Source: Cryomorphaceae bacterium
GTDB lineage: Bacteria; Bacteroidota; Bacteroidia; Flavobacteriales_D; Crocinitomicaceae
Assembly (NCBI GenBank): GCA_027490665.1
Contig: JAIXXP010000065.1
Location: forward strand, 1 to 37,818
Direction of reading: 5' to 3'
DNA: 37,818 bases
Shown: in pieces, positions 1 through 9,145 of the stretch
Position numbering within the stretch: position 1 is the stretch's first letter
Layout of the letters: every line of letters begins with the position of its first letter
Program-made: the position numbers and the translations under genes
The notes under the pieces: model-generated
The model's database searches: none
What the model saw: the letters and a program-made list of their open reading frames with translations, nothing else
What the model was told of the DNA's origin: nothing

Positions 1-155
1 CGGCCTTCTTGCAATTCGAATTCAACTTCGTCATTTTCTTTGATTTTGTCTACCAAACCGGTAACATGAACAAAATACTCTTTGTTCGTGTCTTCTTCAA
101 CAATAAAGCCAAAACCTTTGGTTTCGTTGAAAAATTTTACATGTCCTTTACTCAT
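1..155 (-). CDS. Cold-shock domain protein (partial, C-terminus beyond window)
   Basis: The visible 51 residues form a cold-shock domain that binds single-stranded RNA or DNA; such proteins act as RNA chaperones in the cytoplasm. The N-terminus MSKGHVKFFNETKGFGFI carries the RNP1 motif KGFGFI, and YFVHVTGL is the RNP2 motif. The start is the ATG at 153-155, placed as in CspA-family proteins. The end of the gene runs off the left edge, so it is unknown whether a tail follows the domain. A weak -7 match (TACCTTTA, plus-strand 176-183) lies 20 bases upstream of the start; its -33 partner is not convincing. Confidence 0.93.
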   Translation of the reverse strand, partial: MSKGHVKFFNETKGFGFIVEEDTNKEYFVHVTGLVDKIKENDEVEFELQEG

Positions 156-213
156 TCTAATAATATTAATTTCGGTAAAGGTAAGGACCTATTTGAGTTT
201 TACACTATTTTTC

Positions 214-513
214 TCAAATAAATCCGTTAAAATTTTGATTTAAGCTCCAAGCCTCGGCCTTTTGGGCAAACCAGGGCTTAATTTTTGGCCAAATGGAGGC
301 AAAAAGTTCAGACTCTCTGTAACGGTCTAAATCTTGTTCGGATTGCCAAATAGAGTAAGTGAAGATAAGGCAAGGATCGTTTTTGTCTTGAAGCAATTGC
401 ATGCCATTACACCCCTCAAACTGTGCAACTTGCCATTTGACGCTTTCAAAATGAGCCAGAAAAGCAGAAAGGTGCTGCGCTTCAAATTTCATTTTCACTA
501 CACGTACGAGCAT
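214..513 (-). CDS. Antibiotic biosynthesis monooxygenase (ABM) domain protein
   Basis: A 99-residue single-domain protein of the dimeric alpha+beta ABM fold. It starts MLVRVVKMKF, has the core FEGCNGMQLLQDKND followed by FTYSIWQSEQDLDRYRESELF, and ends near WSLN, a pattern I associate with Bacteroidota ABM proteins. Members oxidise or bind small quinone-like or haem-like molecules, but the substrate here cannot be told from sequence. Its ATG overlaps the TGA of the upstream SAM hydroxide adenosyltransferase gene by one base (TGATG), so the two are very likely translationally coupled. The name ABM is a family label, not evidence for antibiotic synthesis. Confidence 0.8.
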   Translation of the reverse strand: MLVRVVKMKFEAQHLSAFLAHFESVKWQVAQFEGCNGMQLLQDKNDPCLIFTYSIWQSEQDLDRYRESELFASIWPKIKPWFAQKAEAWSLNQNFNGFI

Positions 514-1364
514 CAGAATAACGATTGGATGTTTTCTTTGGAGCCTTGTGGCGTGAATTCGACGTGCACAGGATCGCCGATGCGCATGCCAAATAATTTG
601 CTGGCGCCTCCAAAACCGGCGTTGGCGCCACGATTAATAGCAATTTCTAAACGACCTGAGCTATTGAATATGGCTACGCGTTCACCCTGAGAAACCGCGT
701 TATAGGTCGGTGAAATTTCATCGATAAAGTATTCTTTTTTCTGATACTTGATGATGAAAGGAATGTCGTTCCCGAAACGTTCAAAATCAGATTTGGTAAT
801 ATTGGTAATGAGGTTGCCAAAGCTATCGATATGAATAACGATGCCGCGAATAAGTAGCTGATCTATAGCTGGTTTTTGATCGAATGCGCGCTTGTATGTA
901 CGGGATACCTCACAAAAACTGGACAGCGCTTCTTTATTTGCAATGCGCTGAGCGAGTTCGATGAAACAATTTTTGGTGGTGAAGCGCCATGCTTCGGGCT
1001 GCGTTTTGATAGCGGTGTAGAGGTAGAATTCGTCTGGAAAGTCTTCTTCTAAAAAGCTGCCAAAAAAACCATTGTCATTGCAAATGAAGTATTGTTCTTT
1101 GAATTTGAGAATTCCAGGAAAGCGTTCTTTTTGCGCTTCAAATTGCGGTTCGCTGTCTACGCCGATGAGGTGGATGGTACCTGCCGGGAATTCTTCAAAG
1201 CAAGAACGCAGCTGAAAAGCGGCTTCTCTGATATTGAAGGGGGTAATGCCATGACTGACGTCGATCACGTGCGCCGCAGGGAATGCTTGAAAGAGCTTTC
1301 CTTTGATAGCTGCTACGTAGTAGTCGTGGTAGCCGTTGTCTGTAGTGAGCGTAATGATTTGCAT
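513..1364 (-). CDS. S-adenosyl-L-methionine hydroxide adenosyltransferase (DUF62 family)
   Basis: A 283-residue protein of the SAM chlorinase/fluorinase/hydroxide adenosyltransferase family; most bacterial members split SAM with water to adenosine and methionine. Family motifs are seen in order: TTDNGYHDYYVAAIKG (residues 7-22), DVSHGITPFNIREAAF (35-50), VDSEP (69-73) and NDNGFFGSF (96-104) in the N-terminal domain, then the C-terminal barrel with the S/T-x-G-R-L-E-I-A stretch followed by a Gly/Ala-rich segment. Nothing points to a halogenase: there is no neighbouring halogenation pathway. It heads a short minus-strand unit with the ABM-domain gene (one-base stop/start overlap) and possibly the cold-shock gene. 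Confidence 0.9.
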   Translation of the reverse strand: MQIITLTTDNGYHDYYVAAIKGKLFQAFPAAHVIDVSHGITPFNIREAAFQLRSCFEEFPAGTIHLIGVDSEPQFEAQKERFPGILKFKEQYFICNDNGFFGSFLEEDFPDEFYLYTAIKTQPEAWRFTTKNCFIELAQRIANKEALSSFCEVSRTYKRAFDQKPAIDQLLIRGIVIHIDSFGNLITNITKSDFERFGNDIPFIIKYQKKEYFIDEISPTYNAVSQGERVAIFNSSGRLEIAINRGANAGFGGASKLFGMRIGDPVHVEFTPQGSKENIQSLF

Positions 1365-1406
1365 AGCTGAGAAGGCAACTTTGTGCTCAGAAATTTATAA
1401 TTTTAC

Positions 1407-1440
1407 CAAAAGTAATTGAAATCGTTAGAAACCCTTCAAA
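1407..1440 (-). promoter_or_regulatory. Predicted promoter of the SAM hydroxide adenosyltransferase gene
   Basis: On the minus strand TACTTTTG (plus 1407-1414) matches the Bacteroidota -7 box TAnnTTTG exactly, with TTTG (1437-1440) upstream as a -33 box. The spacer is 22 bases, longer than the usual 19, so the -33 assignment is tentative. The start codon lies 42 bases downstream of the box. Confidence 0.5.
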
Positions 1441-1455
1441 AAACCACCAAATAAA

Positions 1456-2469
1456 TTGAGTTCAGGTCAACGTCAGATCAGCATTGAAGGCCTTAATCCG
1501 GCTGAAATTTACGGCATCAACAATGCTCATCTCAAGCACATCAAGAGTTTCTTTCCAAAGCTCAAAGTCGTTGCGCGCGGTAACGAGCTCACCTTGACTG
1601 GTGACGACGAAGTCATGGACGAATTCGAGCGCAAATTCGCTTTGATTGTTCAACATTACCACACCTACAATAGCCTCACCGAGAACAACATCGACAACCT
1701 CATGTTGCAAGACGGTGCCAAAATGCTCTCCCAAGACGACGGCTCCGAGACACTCGTGCACGGCAACGGCGGTGTCAAGATCAAAGCGCGCACCGTCAAT
1801 CAAAAAAAGTTGGTACAGGCCGTTCTAGAGTCCGATATGGTTTTTGCCGTTGGGCCAGCGGGTACGGGCAAAACCTACACGGCAGTCGCTATGGCTGTGA
1901 GGGCCTTGAAAGCCAAAGAAGTAAAGCGCATCATTCTTACCCGCCCAGCAGTTGAGGCAGGTGAAAACCTCGGCTTTTTACCCGGCGACCTCAAAGAAAA
2001 GCTCGACCCATACCTCATGCCACTCTACGACGCTCTCCGCGACATGATACCAGCCGAAAAACTCGCTGACATGATCGAATTTGGCGTCATCGAAATTGCT
2101 CCCCTCGCATTCATGCGTGGCCGCACCCTCGATAAAGCGTTTGTCATTTTAGATGAAGCCCAAAACACCACCCAAATGCAAATGAAAATGTTCCTGACCC
2201 GCATGGGCATGACCGCCAAATTTGTCATTACCGGCGATATGTCTCAGGTAGACCTCCCATCGCGTCAGCGTTCAGGCTTGTCTTATGCTTTAGATGTCCT
2301 CCGCGACATCAACGATATCAAAATTGTGCGCTTGGGTCAGACAGACGTCATTCGCCACCGCTTGGTCAAGCAAATCATCGAAGCATTTGATGTCGCTGAG
2401 CACCAAGAAAAGCTCGATAAGCAGGCCAAACTAGAGGCCCAAGAAAAAAATAAAAAACAAAACTCCTAA
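1456..2469 (+). CDS. phoH: PhoH-family ATPase
   Basis: A cytoplasmic P-loop ATPase of the PhoH family (337 aa), linked in other bacteria to RNA metabolism and ribosome quality. Walker A is GPAGTGKT (133-140) and Walker B FVILDEAQ (229-236). An N-terminal KH-like/PhoH extension covers residues 1-110, beginning [16 protein letters not shown], which is how Bacteroidota PhoH proteins begin. The frame has an in-frame TAG at 1426-1428 and no ATG before the conserved N-terminus, so the start must be the TTG at 1456. phoH is first in a run with purC (16-base gap), panB and an ABC importer; phoH next to purC is a recurrent Bacteroidota arrangement. Confidence 0.93.
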   Translation: MSSGQRQISIEGLNPAEIYGINNAHLKHIKSFFPKLKVVARGNELTLTGDDEVMDEFERKFALIVQHYHTYNSLTENNIDNLMLQDGAKMLSQDDGSETLVHGNGGVKIKARTVNQKKLVQAVLESDMVFAVGPAGTGKTYTAVAMAVRALKAKEVKRIILTRPAVEAGENLGFLPGDLKEKLDPYLMPLYDALRDMIPAEKLADMIEFGVIEIAPLAFMRGRTLDKAFVILDEAQNTTQMQMKMFLTRMGMTAKFVITGDMSQVDLPSRQRSGLSYALDVLRDINDIKIVRLGQTDVIRHRLVKQIIEAFDVAEHQEKLDKQAKLEAQEKNKKQNS

Positions 2470-2485
2470 TATTCAATCCATTTTT

Positions 2486-3430
2486 ATGCAAGCCCTCACC
2501 AGTAATTCATTTCAGTTTCAAGGTCAGACCAAAGTATATAACGGTAAGGTACGCGATGTCTATACCCTAGACAACGGCCTACTCGTAATGGTTGCCTCTG
2601 ACAGAATTTCGGCTTTCGACCACATTCTTCCGAAAGGAATTCCTTACAAAGGCCAAGTGCTCAATCAAGTAGCCACTATGTTTTTAAATGCTACCAAAGA
2701 CATCGTGCCCAATTGGTTGGTTGCAACACCAGACCCAGCCGTGGCAATTGGTGTGGCTTGTGAGCCTATTCGCATTGAAATGGTAATCCGCGGTTACTTA
2801 GCAGGTCATGCAGCCCGTGAATACAAAGCGGGTAAACGTACGCTTTGTGGCGTTGCGCTACCTGAAGGCCTCATTGAAAACGACCGCTTACCAGCGCCAA
2901 TTATTACCCCTGCCACCAAAGCAGATGAAGGCCACGACGAAGACATTTCTAAAGAAGACATCCTTGCCCGTGGTTTGGTTTCACCTGAAATCTACGCGCA
3001 AATGGAGCAATACACGCATGCCTTGTTCAAAAGAGGAACTGAAATGGCAGCTGAGCGCGGGCTCATTTTGGTAGATACCAAATACGAATTTGGCCTGCAC
3101 AACGGTGTGGTTACGCTCATCGACGAAATCCATACCCCAGATTCTTCACGTTATTTTTACGCCGAAGGTTATGAAGAACGCCAAGCCAACGGCGAAGCGC
3201 AAAAGCAACTTTCTAAGGAGTTTGTGCGTCAGTGGCTCATTGAAAATGGCTTTCAAGGCTTAGACGGCCAAGCCATGCCATTTATGCCAGAAGACTTCGT
3301 TGCAGTGATCTCTGAGCGCTACATCGAACTTTACGAGCGCATCACTGGTCTTACTTTTGAAAAGTCTGATACCCAAAACATCGTTGCCCGCATTGAAAAC
3401 AACGTCAATGCTTACTTGCAAAACAACTAA
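2486..3430 (+). CDS. purC: Phosphoribosylaminoimidazole-succinocarboxamide (SAICAR) synthase
   Basis: PurC joins aspartate to CAIR with ATP to make SAICAR in de novo purine synthesis. The 314-residue length fits the longer, yeast-like form found in Bacteroidota rather than the ~240-residue form of many other bacteria. Recognisable blocks are [14 protein letters not shown] (residues 18-31), [21 protein letters not shown] (ATP and substrate region), [17 protein letters not shown], and the late [20 protein letters not shown] segment. It starts with the ATG 16 bases after phoH and is followed three bases later by panB, so the three are probably co-transcribed. Confidence 0.96.
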   Translation: MQALTSNSFQFQGQTKVYNGKVRDVYTLDNGLLVMVASDRISAFDHILPKGIPYKGQVLNQVATMFLNATKDIVPNWLVATPDPAVAIGVACEPIRIEMVIRGYLAGHAAREYKAGKRTLCGVALPEGLIENDRLPAPIITPATKADEGHDEDISKEDILARGLVSPEIYAQMEQYTHALFKRGTEMAAERGLILVDTKYEFGLHNGVVTLIDEIHTPDSSRYFYAEGYEERQANGEAQKQLSKEFVRQWLIENGFQGLDGQAMPFMPEDFVAVISERYIELYERITGLTFEKSDTQNIVARIENNVNAYLQNN

Positions 3431-3433
3431 ACT

Positions 3434-4252
3434 ATGTCTGTACACGCAGCTGCACCCAAAAAAATAACGACGCACACACTTCAAGAAATGAAGCATGCGG
3501 GTCAGAAAATCTCTATGCTTACCGCCTATGATTATTCCATGGCGCGCATCGTAGATGAAGCTGGCATAGACGTCATTCTCGTCGGAGACTCCGCTTCAAA
3601 TGTGATGGCTGGTCACGAGACCACCTTACCCATTACCCTTGATCAAATGATTTACCACGCGTCTAGTGTGGTGCGCGCCGTGCAACGCTCATTGGTGGTT
3701 GTGGACATGCCTTTTGGTTCGTACCAAGGCAATTCAAAAGAGGCACTGTCGAGCGCCATTAAAATCATGAAAGAATCGGGTGGCCATGCCGTCAAGATGG
3801 AAGGTGGTGCCGAAATCCTCGATTCTGTTCGCCGCATTCTCACTGCAGGAATCCCTGTTATGGGACATCTCGGCCTTACCCCGCAATCCATCTATAAGTT
3901 TGGCACTTATGTGGTGCGCGCCAAAGAAGAGGAAGAGGCCGCAAGGCTTATTGCCGATGCCAAAGCTTTGGAAGAGGTGGGTTGTTTTGCAATTGTACTC
4001 GAAAAAATTCCGGCTACACTTGCAGCACAGGTTGCTCAAATGGTACAAATTCCTGTTATTGGCATAGGTGCAGGAGGAGGCGTAGACGGCCAAGTGCTCG
4101 TTATCCACGACATGCTCGGCATCAACAATGAATTCAATCCGCGTTTTTTACGCAAATACAATAACCTTCACGCACACATGCTGCAAGCCTTCCAAGACTA
4201 CAAAGCAGATGTTCAATCCGGCGACTTTCCAAATGTTTCGGAGTCTTATTAA
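3434..4252 (+). CDS. panB: 3-methyl-2-oxobutanoate hydroxymethyltransferase
   Basis: PanB transfers a hydroxymethyl group from 5,10-methylene-tetrahydrofolate to alpha-ketoisovalerate, giving ketopantoate for pantothenate and CoA. The 272-residue protein has the metal/substrate motifs [15 protein letters not shown] (residues 50-64, Asp52), [11 protein letters not shown] (88-98, Asp91), VKMEGG (120-125) and the later IVLEKIP segment with the catalytic Glu. It follows purC by three bases. Its last 20 bases overlap the start of the next gene (lipoprotein), which argues for coupled translation. No other pantothenate gene is in the window. Confidence 0.96.
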   Translation: MSVHAAAPKKITTHTLQEMKHAGQKISMLTAYDYSMARIVDEAGIDVILVGDSASNVMAGHETTLPITLDQMIYHASSVVRAVQRSLVVVDMPFGSYQGNSKEALSSAIKIMKESGGHAVKMEGGAEILDSVRRILTAGIPVMGHLGLTPQSIYKFGTYVVRAKEEEEAARLIADAKALEEVGCFAIVLEKIPATLAAQVAQMVQIPVIGIGAGGGVDGQVLVIHDMLGINNEFNPRFLRKYNNLHAHMLQAFQDYKADVQSGDFPNVSESY

Positions 4253-5288
4253 TTTTTTAGGTTTCGTTTTTTTCTTTTTTCTACTTGGCTGCACAAATCA
4301 AAAAACTGCCGAGCATTCAAAAAAAGAAAATTTATGTCAGCACAGCCAGTATTTGCGCATTTTTAAAAACCAAAAAGGCTACAAGGTCGAAATCCTCGAT
4401 CCAGATGAACAACGCAAGCAGCATTTCTTTCAAATCCAAAAGCCTTATACACGTATAGCTGTGCTCAGTGCTACCCATGTGGGCATGCTTGCAGCGCTTG
4501 GTCAGCAAGAAAAAATTTGTGCGGTTTCCAATGCCAAATACCTCTTTGACCCTAGTGTTAAACGCCTACTTCGACTCAAACGCATCGCAGATTTGAATAC
4601 AGAATTGGGTTTTTCAGCCGAGAAATTGCTTCAGAAAAAGGCGCAAGTGGTGGTCTACAGTGGTTTTGGCAATGAGAGCCAACAGCTCAAAAGACTGCCT
4701 TCCAACATGCTCAGTATTGCCAATTTTGAATGGCGCGAAAAAACGCCTTTGGCCAGAGCAGAATGGCTGCTCTTATTTGGTGCTTTATGTGGTCAGTTTG
4801 ACAAAGCCCAACAGTTGTTTGAAGAGATAGAAGCCAATTATATCGCAATCCAAAAGGAAGTGCAACAAAATAACCGTTCCAACCAGCTTCCGGTCCTCCT
4901 TAGTGGAAACTTATACGGCGATCAATGGATTGCTCCAGCTGGGCAAAGTTTTGAGGCCCGCATTTACAAAGACGCGGGTTTGGCTTATTTATTTAGCAAA
5001 GAGCAAGGTACGGGCAGTATTTTCAAGAGTCTAGCTGAAATCCTCAGAAAAGGGCCTGCTGTAGGTATATGGCTTAACCCAGGGTTACCGAATAGAAAAG
5101 CAATATTAAAGCAGTATCCGAAGGCACAATTTTTTCCATTTTTTAAAAAACCAATTTACTGCTATACGTCCAATACCAACAAATATTGGGAGCAAGCTGC
5201 CGTTCACCCCGATTGGCTGCTCTCCGATTTGAGTCAAATCGCTTTGGTTCAGACAAAAAAGTTGCATTTTTATGCTTTATTGAAATGA
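4233..5288 (+). CDS. ABC transporter substrate-binding lipoprotein (FecB/BtuF type)
   Basis: A 351-residue periplasmic binding protein for an iron-siderophore, haem or cobalamin importer. The chosen ATG at 4233 gives a lipoprotein signal, [20 protein letters not shown], with lipobox LLGC; longer in-frame starts would bury this signal and overlap panB more. The class III binding-protein fold is supported by [30 protein letters not shown] sequence (split over residues ~75-105), [16 protein letters not shown] and the C-terminal lobe. It overlaps panB by 20 bases and ends in ATGA shared with the permease gene. The ligand cannot be told; no cobalamin riboswitch or Fur-type site is visible inside the operon. 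Confidence 0.85.
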   Translation: MFRSLINFLGFVFFFFLLGCTNQKTAEHSKKENLCQHSQYLRIFKNQKGYKVEILDPDEQRKQHFFQIQKPYTRIAVLSATHVGMLAALGQQEKICAVSNAKYLFDPSVKRLLRLKRIADLNTELGFSAEKLLQKKAQVVVYSGFGNESQQLKRLPSNMLSIANFEWREKTPLARAEWLLLFGALCGQFDKAQQLFEEIEANYIAIQKEVQQNNRSNQLPVLLSGNLYGDQWIAPAGQSFEARIYKDAGLAYLFSKEQGTGSIFKSLAEILRKGPAVGIWLNPGLPNRKAILKQYPKAQFFPFFKKPIYCYTSNTNKYWEQAAVHPDWLLSDLSQIALVQTKKLHFYALLK

Positions 5289-6232
5289 AGCAACGCAGTA
5301 TTCAACTTCTGATCAGTTCCGGAATGCTTCTCCTTTTGTTGAGTTGGGCACACCTCTTTGTACTCCAACAAGAGCAAGGAGCGAACAGCAACTTGATTTT
5401 TTGGGAATTTCAAGTGCCGCGCCTGTTGAGTGCGCTCCTCGCGGGTGCAGGTCTTTCCTTGAGCGGTCTTTTGATGCAAAACCTTTTTCAGAATCCGATG
5501 GCGGGCCCTTACGTCCTCGGTATCAATTCGGGCGCAAGTCTATTTATTTCCATTCTTATCTTAGGTGTAGCTCCTACGTTTTTAAATGAGTTCAGTTATG
5601 TAAGTGCCGCCATGACAGGCGCCTTTTTGGCAGCCAGCTTTATGTTTGTAGTTTCCAAACGTGTACAAAATATCCAATCACTGCTGGTAATTGGGCTTAT
5701 GTTTGCAAGTTTTACGGGTGCTATTGAATCAGTTTTACAGTCCTTTGCCGCCCCCGAGCAAGTCAAGCAGTTGTTCATCTGGAACATGGGTTCGCTCCAA
5801 CAAATGAGTGCTGCACAAGCACCTTGGATGGCTACAATAGTTTTATTTGGCATTGCTTCAACCTTATTTTTAGTGAAAGGCTTGAATGCTATGGTGCTCG
5901 GCGAAGCACATGCACTCCAACTTGGCGTCAAAGTCAAGTTACTCAAAATCTCCATTTTATTTGTGACTGCTCTTTTAGCAGGTAGCATTACTGCTTATTG
6001 TGGTCCCATCGCATTTGTGGGCTTAGCTATTCCAAATTTATCGCGCGCGTTGCTCAAAACGCAAGATCACCTCTTGCTCATTTTGTTTTCTGTTTTAGCC
6101 GGCAGCTGTTTTCTCGTCGCTATTGATGTACTTATTTTGCTACTAGACCCATGGTTGAGCCTTCCGGTTAATGTCTTAACAGCCGTAATTGGCGCGCCTT
6201 ATGTTGCTTACCTCATGTTACGTCAAAGATGA
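5285..6232 (+). CDS. FecCD-family ABC transporter permease
   Basis: An integral membrane permease of the FecCD/BtuC family (315 aa), expected to form a homodimeric channel in the inner membrane for iron-chelate or cobalamin uptake. Family sequence is clear: FWEFQVPRLLSALLAGAGLSLSGLLMQNLFQNPMAGPYVLGINSGAS near the N-terminus and the late GPIAFVGLAIPNLSR block that contacts the ATPase. It is rich in hydrophobic helices (about nine to ten). The start is the ATG at 5285, overlapping the TGA of the lipoprotein gene (ATGA); the longer reading upstream is out of keeping with the family. It in turn shares ATGA with the ATPase gene. Confidence 0.92.
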   Translation: MKQRSIQLLISSGMLLLLLSWAHLFVLQQEQGANSNLIFWEFQVPRLLSALLAGAGLSLSGLLMQNLFQNPMAGPYVLGINSGASLFISILILGVAPTFLNEFSYVSAAMTGAFLAASFMFVVSKRVQNIQSLLVIGLMFASFTGAIESVLQSFAAPEQVKQLFIWNMGSLQQMSAAQAPWMATIVLFGIASTLFLVKGLNAMVLGEAHALQLGVKVKLLKISILFVTALLAGSITAYCGPIAFVGLAIPNLSRALLKTQDHLLLILFSVLAGSCFLVAIDVLILLLDPWLSLPVNVLTAVIGAPYVAYLMLRQR

Positions 6233-6930
6233 TCTCTATTCAACACGCACAAGTCGGGTATCAAACTACGCTCATTGACATCGCACAATTAGCGCTTCCG
6301 GCAGGGCAAATTTATGCGCTCATTGGCCGAAACGGATCTGGGAAATCTACACTCCTGCAGACGCTCATCGGGCAGTTGCCTTTGCGTGCCGGAAGTATTT
6401 CTCTTGGTGCATTTTCACTAGGAGAGCTACAAAAAAATGCCGCGCTGCGCTCAACGCAGGTTTCTTATGTAGCGAGTATGTTTGCTGGAGTAGAGGCCTT
6501 GACGCTGCATGCCTATGTTTCGCTCGGGCGCGTGCCACACTTGGGTGCCTTTGGCCGCATGCAGGCAACAGATTTACAATTTGTAGATGAGGTTCTTCGA
6601 GTACTCAACTTAAGCGACTTAGCCCATAAGGAAACACGCAAGTTAAGCGACGGCGAACGGCAACTGGCAAGTTTGGCTCGTGCTATTGTTCAGGATACAC
6701 CATTTATGGTTCTAGATGAACCTGCCTCTTTTTTGGATTATTTCAATCGAGAATTATTGCTAGATCAACTCCAACAATGGGTCCAGCAAAAACCTGAGCG
6801 CACGGCTGTTTTCTCGAGTCATGACATCGATTTGTGTTTGCAAAAGGGCATTCCGATGTTGGTTTTGCACCAACACAAACTGACGTTGTTGACCAAGCCA
6901 ACCAAGCAAGAAGTAATGGCCTTGCTTTAG
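6229..6930 (+). CDS. ABC transporter ATP-binding protein (FecE/BtuD type)
   Basis: The nucleotide-binding subunit (233 aa) of the importer encoded by the two preceding genes. Walker A is GRNGSGKST (33-41), signature LSDGERQ (139-145), Walker B FMVLDEP (159-165), and the H-loop His is in FSSHD (195-199). Odd point: the Q-loop position, normally YxxQ after the first beta segment, reads VSYVASM (78-84), so the usual Gln is absent. The gene begins in an ATGA overlap with the permease. Its last four bases overlap the stop codon of the convergent frr gene. Confidence 0.92.
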   Translation: MISIQHAQVGYQTTLIDIAQLALPAGQIYALIGRNGSGKSTLLQTLIGQLPLRAGSISLGAFSLGELQKNAALRSTQVSYVASMFAGVEALTLHAYVSLGRVPHLGAFGRMQATDLQFVDEVLRVLNLSDLAHKETRKLSDGERQLASLARAIVQDTPFMVLDEPASFLDYFNRELLLDQLQQWVQQKPERTAVFSSHDIDLCLQKGIPMLVLHQHKLTLLTKPTKQEVMALL

Positions 6931-7490
6931 ACCGTCATGATGTCTTTTTCCTTGAGCTCTACTAACTCGTCTACTTTTTTGATATAGCTATTGGTGATTT
7001 TTTGAATTTCTTCTTCACCTACTTTCACTAAATCTTCAGATAAGCCTTCGTTTTTAAGGTCTTTGATCATGTCTAGCGCGTCTTTGCGGTTATTGCGCAC
7101 ACCAATTTTGGCATTTTCTGCTTCAGTTTTGGCACGCTTCACTAAATCGCGACGGCGTTCTTCGGTGAGCGGAGGAACGGTAATGATCAGTTGTTCGCCG
7201 TTGTTCTGTGGATTGAGTCCGAGATTGGCATTGATGATCCCTTTAGCGATATCGTTGAGTAAAGGCTTTTCCCAGGGTTGTACAATAATGGTGCGCGCGT
7301 CTGTGGTATTGACGTTGGCTACCTGATGTAAGGGCGTCATGGAGCCATAATACTCAATCATTACGCTATTGAGCATGGCTGGACTTGCCTTTCCAGCTCG
7401 GATTTTAATGAGTTCGTTTTCAAGGTGAACCAAGGATTTTTGATTGGCTTCCTTGAATTCGTCGTAAATCATTGTAAGTTCTTCTGTCAT
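6927..7490 (-). CDS. frr: Ribosome recycling factor
   Basis: RRF, with EF-G, splits post-termination ribosomes. The 187 residues match the usual ~185 and cover the whole family: [19 protein letters not shown] near the N-terminus, [16 protein letters not shown] in domain II, and [16 protein letters not shown] followed by [10 protein letters not shown] in the three-helix bundle. The ATG overlaps the pyrH stop by four bases (ATGA), so pyrH and frr are translated together. The 3' end overlaps the convergent ABC ATPase gene by four bases, leaving no space for a separate terminator. Confidence 0.97.
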   Translation of the reverse strand: MTEELTMIYDEFKEANQKSLVHLENELIKIRAGKASPAMLNSVMIEYYGSMTPLHQVANVNTTDARTIIVQPWEKPLLNDIAKGIINANLGLNPQNNGEQLIITVPPLTEERRRDLVKRAKTEAENAKIGVRNNRKDALDMIKDLKNEGLSEDLVKVGEEEIQKITNSYIKKVDELVELKEKDIMTV

Positions 7491-8197
7491 GATGCGCTAA
7501 CTAAAGTTCCGACATGTGCTCCTTCCATTAACTTGCGTAAATTGCCGGGAGTGTCCATGTCAAATACGATGATGGGTAAATTGTTTTCTTTGCAAAGCGT
7601 AAAGGCGGTCATGTCCATGACATTGAGGCCTCTTGCATATACTTCGTCAAATGAAATTTGATCAAATTTAATAGCTGAGCTATCTTTAAGTGGGTCTGCG
7701 GTATAGATGCCGTCTACGCGGGTTCCTTTCAGAATAACCTCTGCATTGATTTCGATGGCGCGCAAAGAAGCAGCAGAATCGGTAGTAAAGAATGGGTTTC
7801 CTGTTCCGGCACCAAAAATAACCACCCTGCCTTTTTCTAAATGACGCACTGCTCTGCGGCGCACAAATGGCTCGGCAATTTCTTTCATTTCAATAGCTGA
7901 TTGCAAACGGGTCGTGACACCAACCGACTCTAGTGCGGACTGTAGGGCCATAGAGTTGATCATGGTGGCGAGCATGCCCATGTAGTCGCCGTGGGTGCGG
8001 TCCATGCCGCCTTCTTCGGCTTGCACACCTCTGAAGATGTTGCCACCGCCAATTACAATTGCTACCTCAACACCTAACTGATGAAGTTCTTTGATTTGTA
8101 GTGCATAGGCGCTAATGCGCGCGTTATCTATGCCAAATTGTTTGTCTCCCATGAGAGACTCACCAGAAAGTTTGAGGAGTATGCGTTTGTATTTCAT
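7487..8197 (-). CDS. pyrH: Uridylate (UMP) kinase
   Basis: PyrH phosphorylates UMP to UDP; it belongs to the amino-acid-kinase fold and is normally hexameric. The start is the ATG at 8195-8197, giving [17 protein letters not shown], the standard family N-terminus; the in-frame TTG two codons upstream is unnecessary. Family blocks: [53 protein letters not shown] and [11 protein letters not shown]. The 236-residue length is normal. It is co-translated with frr (four-base overlap) and has its own candidate -7 box (8206-8213) downstream of the tsf terminator. Confidence 0.97.
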   Translation of the reverse strand: MKYKRILLKLSGESLMGDKQFGIDNARISAYALQIKELHQLGVEVAIVIGGGNIFRGVQAEEGGMDRTHGDYMGMLATMINSMALQSALESVGVTTRLQSAIEMKEIAEPFVRRRAVRHLEKGRVVIFGAGTGNPFFTTDSAASLRAIEINAEVILKGTRVDGIYTADPLKDSSAIKFDQISFDEVYARGLNVMDMTAFTLCKENNLPIIVFDMDTPGNLRKLMEGAHVGTLVSAS

Positions 8198-8205
8198 ATG
8201 CAAGA

Positions 8206-8213
8206 CAAATATA
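8206..8213 (-). promoter_or_regulatory. Predicted -7 box of pyrH-frr
   Basis: TATATTTG on the minus strand matches TAnnTTTG exactly, 8 bases upstream of the pyrH ATG. No convincing -33 TTG is seen at 19 bases. It sits after the tsf terminator, as expected for a separately transcribed pyrH-frr unit with a very short leader. Confidence 0.5.
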
Positions 8214-8246
8214 CTATGAATCGTGTTTATTTGGGTTTGGGGTAAA

Positions 8247-8276
8247 AAAAAAGCTACCGGTATCGATAGCTTTTTT
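8247..8276 (-). terminator. Rho-independent terminator after tsf
   Basis: AAAAAAGCTA and TAGCTTTTTT form a perfect 10-bp stem around a 10-base loop (8257-8266), followed on the minus strand by a further T-run. It begins 16 bases after the tsf stop codon. The A/T flanks make it potentially bidirectional. Confidence 0.85.
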
Positions 8277-8292
8277 AAATATTGATGTTTGC

Positions 8293-9123
8293 TTAGCTCA
8301 AAGAGAAACGTTTGAACTCAGAAACAGTAAGACCTTTAGAGGTGCTGTTTAAGAATTGTTCTACGGTAAGTTTGTTATCGCGAACAAATGCTTGACTTAA
8401 TAAAGTGTTTTCTTGGAAGAATTTGTTCAAGCGACCCATTGCAATTTTTTCAGCCATGTCAGCTGGTTTGCCTTCTTGGATAGCCAACTCTTTACCTACT
8501 TCGATTTCACGCTCAATTGTGCGCTCATCTACGCCGTTTTTGTCGATAGCGATAGGAGCCATTGCTGCCACTTGCATTGCAACTTGACGGCCAGCTTCAG
8601 CGACATCTTCACCGGCAACTGTTAAACCTACTAGTGTAGCTAACTGGTTACCTGGGTGATTGTAAGCAACTACGTTTTCAGCACGAACAACTGCATAAGC
8701 AGAAAGATCTAGTTTTTCGCCGATGACACCAACTTGCTCAGTGATTTTGTCTTCAACAGAAAGTCTGTCGTCGTATGCTAAAGCTTTCAATTCTTCAGCA
8801 GTTTCTGGAAGTTTGTTGAGTGCGAGGTCTACTAAAGACTGTACGAATGCTACATAACCGTCGTTTTTGGCAACGAAGTCAGTTTCACAGTTGAGGGTTA
8901 AGATAACACCTGCTTTGCTGTCTGCAGTAGCTTGTGCCATAATAAGACCTTCTTTAGCGTCGTTTCCACCGCGTTTCGCAGCGATTTTTTGACCTTTTTT
9001 ACGAAGGATATCGATAGCTGTTTCGAAATCACCGTTGGCTTCAACCAAGGCATTTTTACAATCCATCATACCAGCGCCTGTCTGTTGGCGCAATTTGTTT
9101 ACATCTGCAGCTGTGATAGCCAT
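8293..9123 (-). CDS. tsf: Translation elongation factor Ts
   Basis: EF-Ts exchanges GDP for GTP on EF-Tu. The ATG at 9121-9123 gives [20 protein letters not shown], the usual N-terminal UBA-like domain start; an 18-residue upstream extension is not family-like and would overrun the rpsB-tsf spacer. Core motif CETDFVAKN is present, followed by two dimerisation-domain repeats, for a total of 276 residues. It lies 22 bases after the rpsB stop and is followed by a strong hairpin terminator, so rpsB-tsf form one unit. Confidence 0.97.
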   Translation of the reverse strand: MAITAADVNKLRQQTGAGMMDCKNALVEANGDFETAIDILRKKGQKIAAKRGGNDAKEGLIMAQATADSKAGVILTLNCETDFVAKNDGYVAFVQSLVDLALNKLPETAEELKALAYDDRLSVEDKITEQVGVIGEKLDLSAYAVVRAENVVAYNHPGNQLATLVGLTVAGEDVAEAGRQVAMQVAAMAPIAIDKNGVDERTIEREIEVGKELAIQEGKPADMAEKIAMGRLNKFFQENTLLSQAFVRDNKLTVEQFLNSTSKGLTVSEFKRFSLS

Positions 9124-9145
9124 GTTATGAGAGTTTATGGGTGAA

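Noticed and set aside
513-1364. SAM-dependent chlorinase/fluorinase making a halogenated compound
   Set aside because: Family membership alone does not show halogenation; no pathway genes are near and the common activity in this family is SAM hydrolysis.
4128-4232. 35-codon N-terminal extension of the FecB-like protein overlapping panB
   Set aside because: It would hide the lipoprotein signal that begins at the ATG at 4233 and add an unneeded 125-base overlap.
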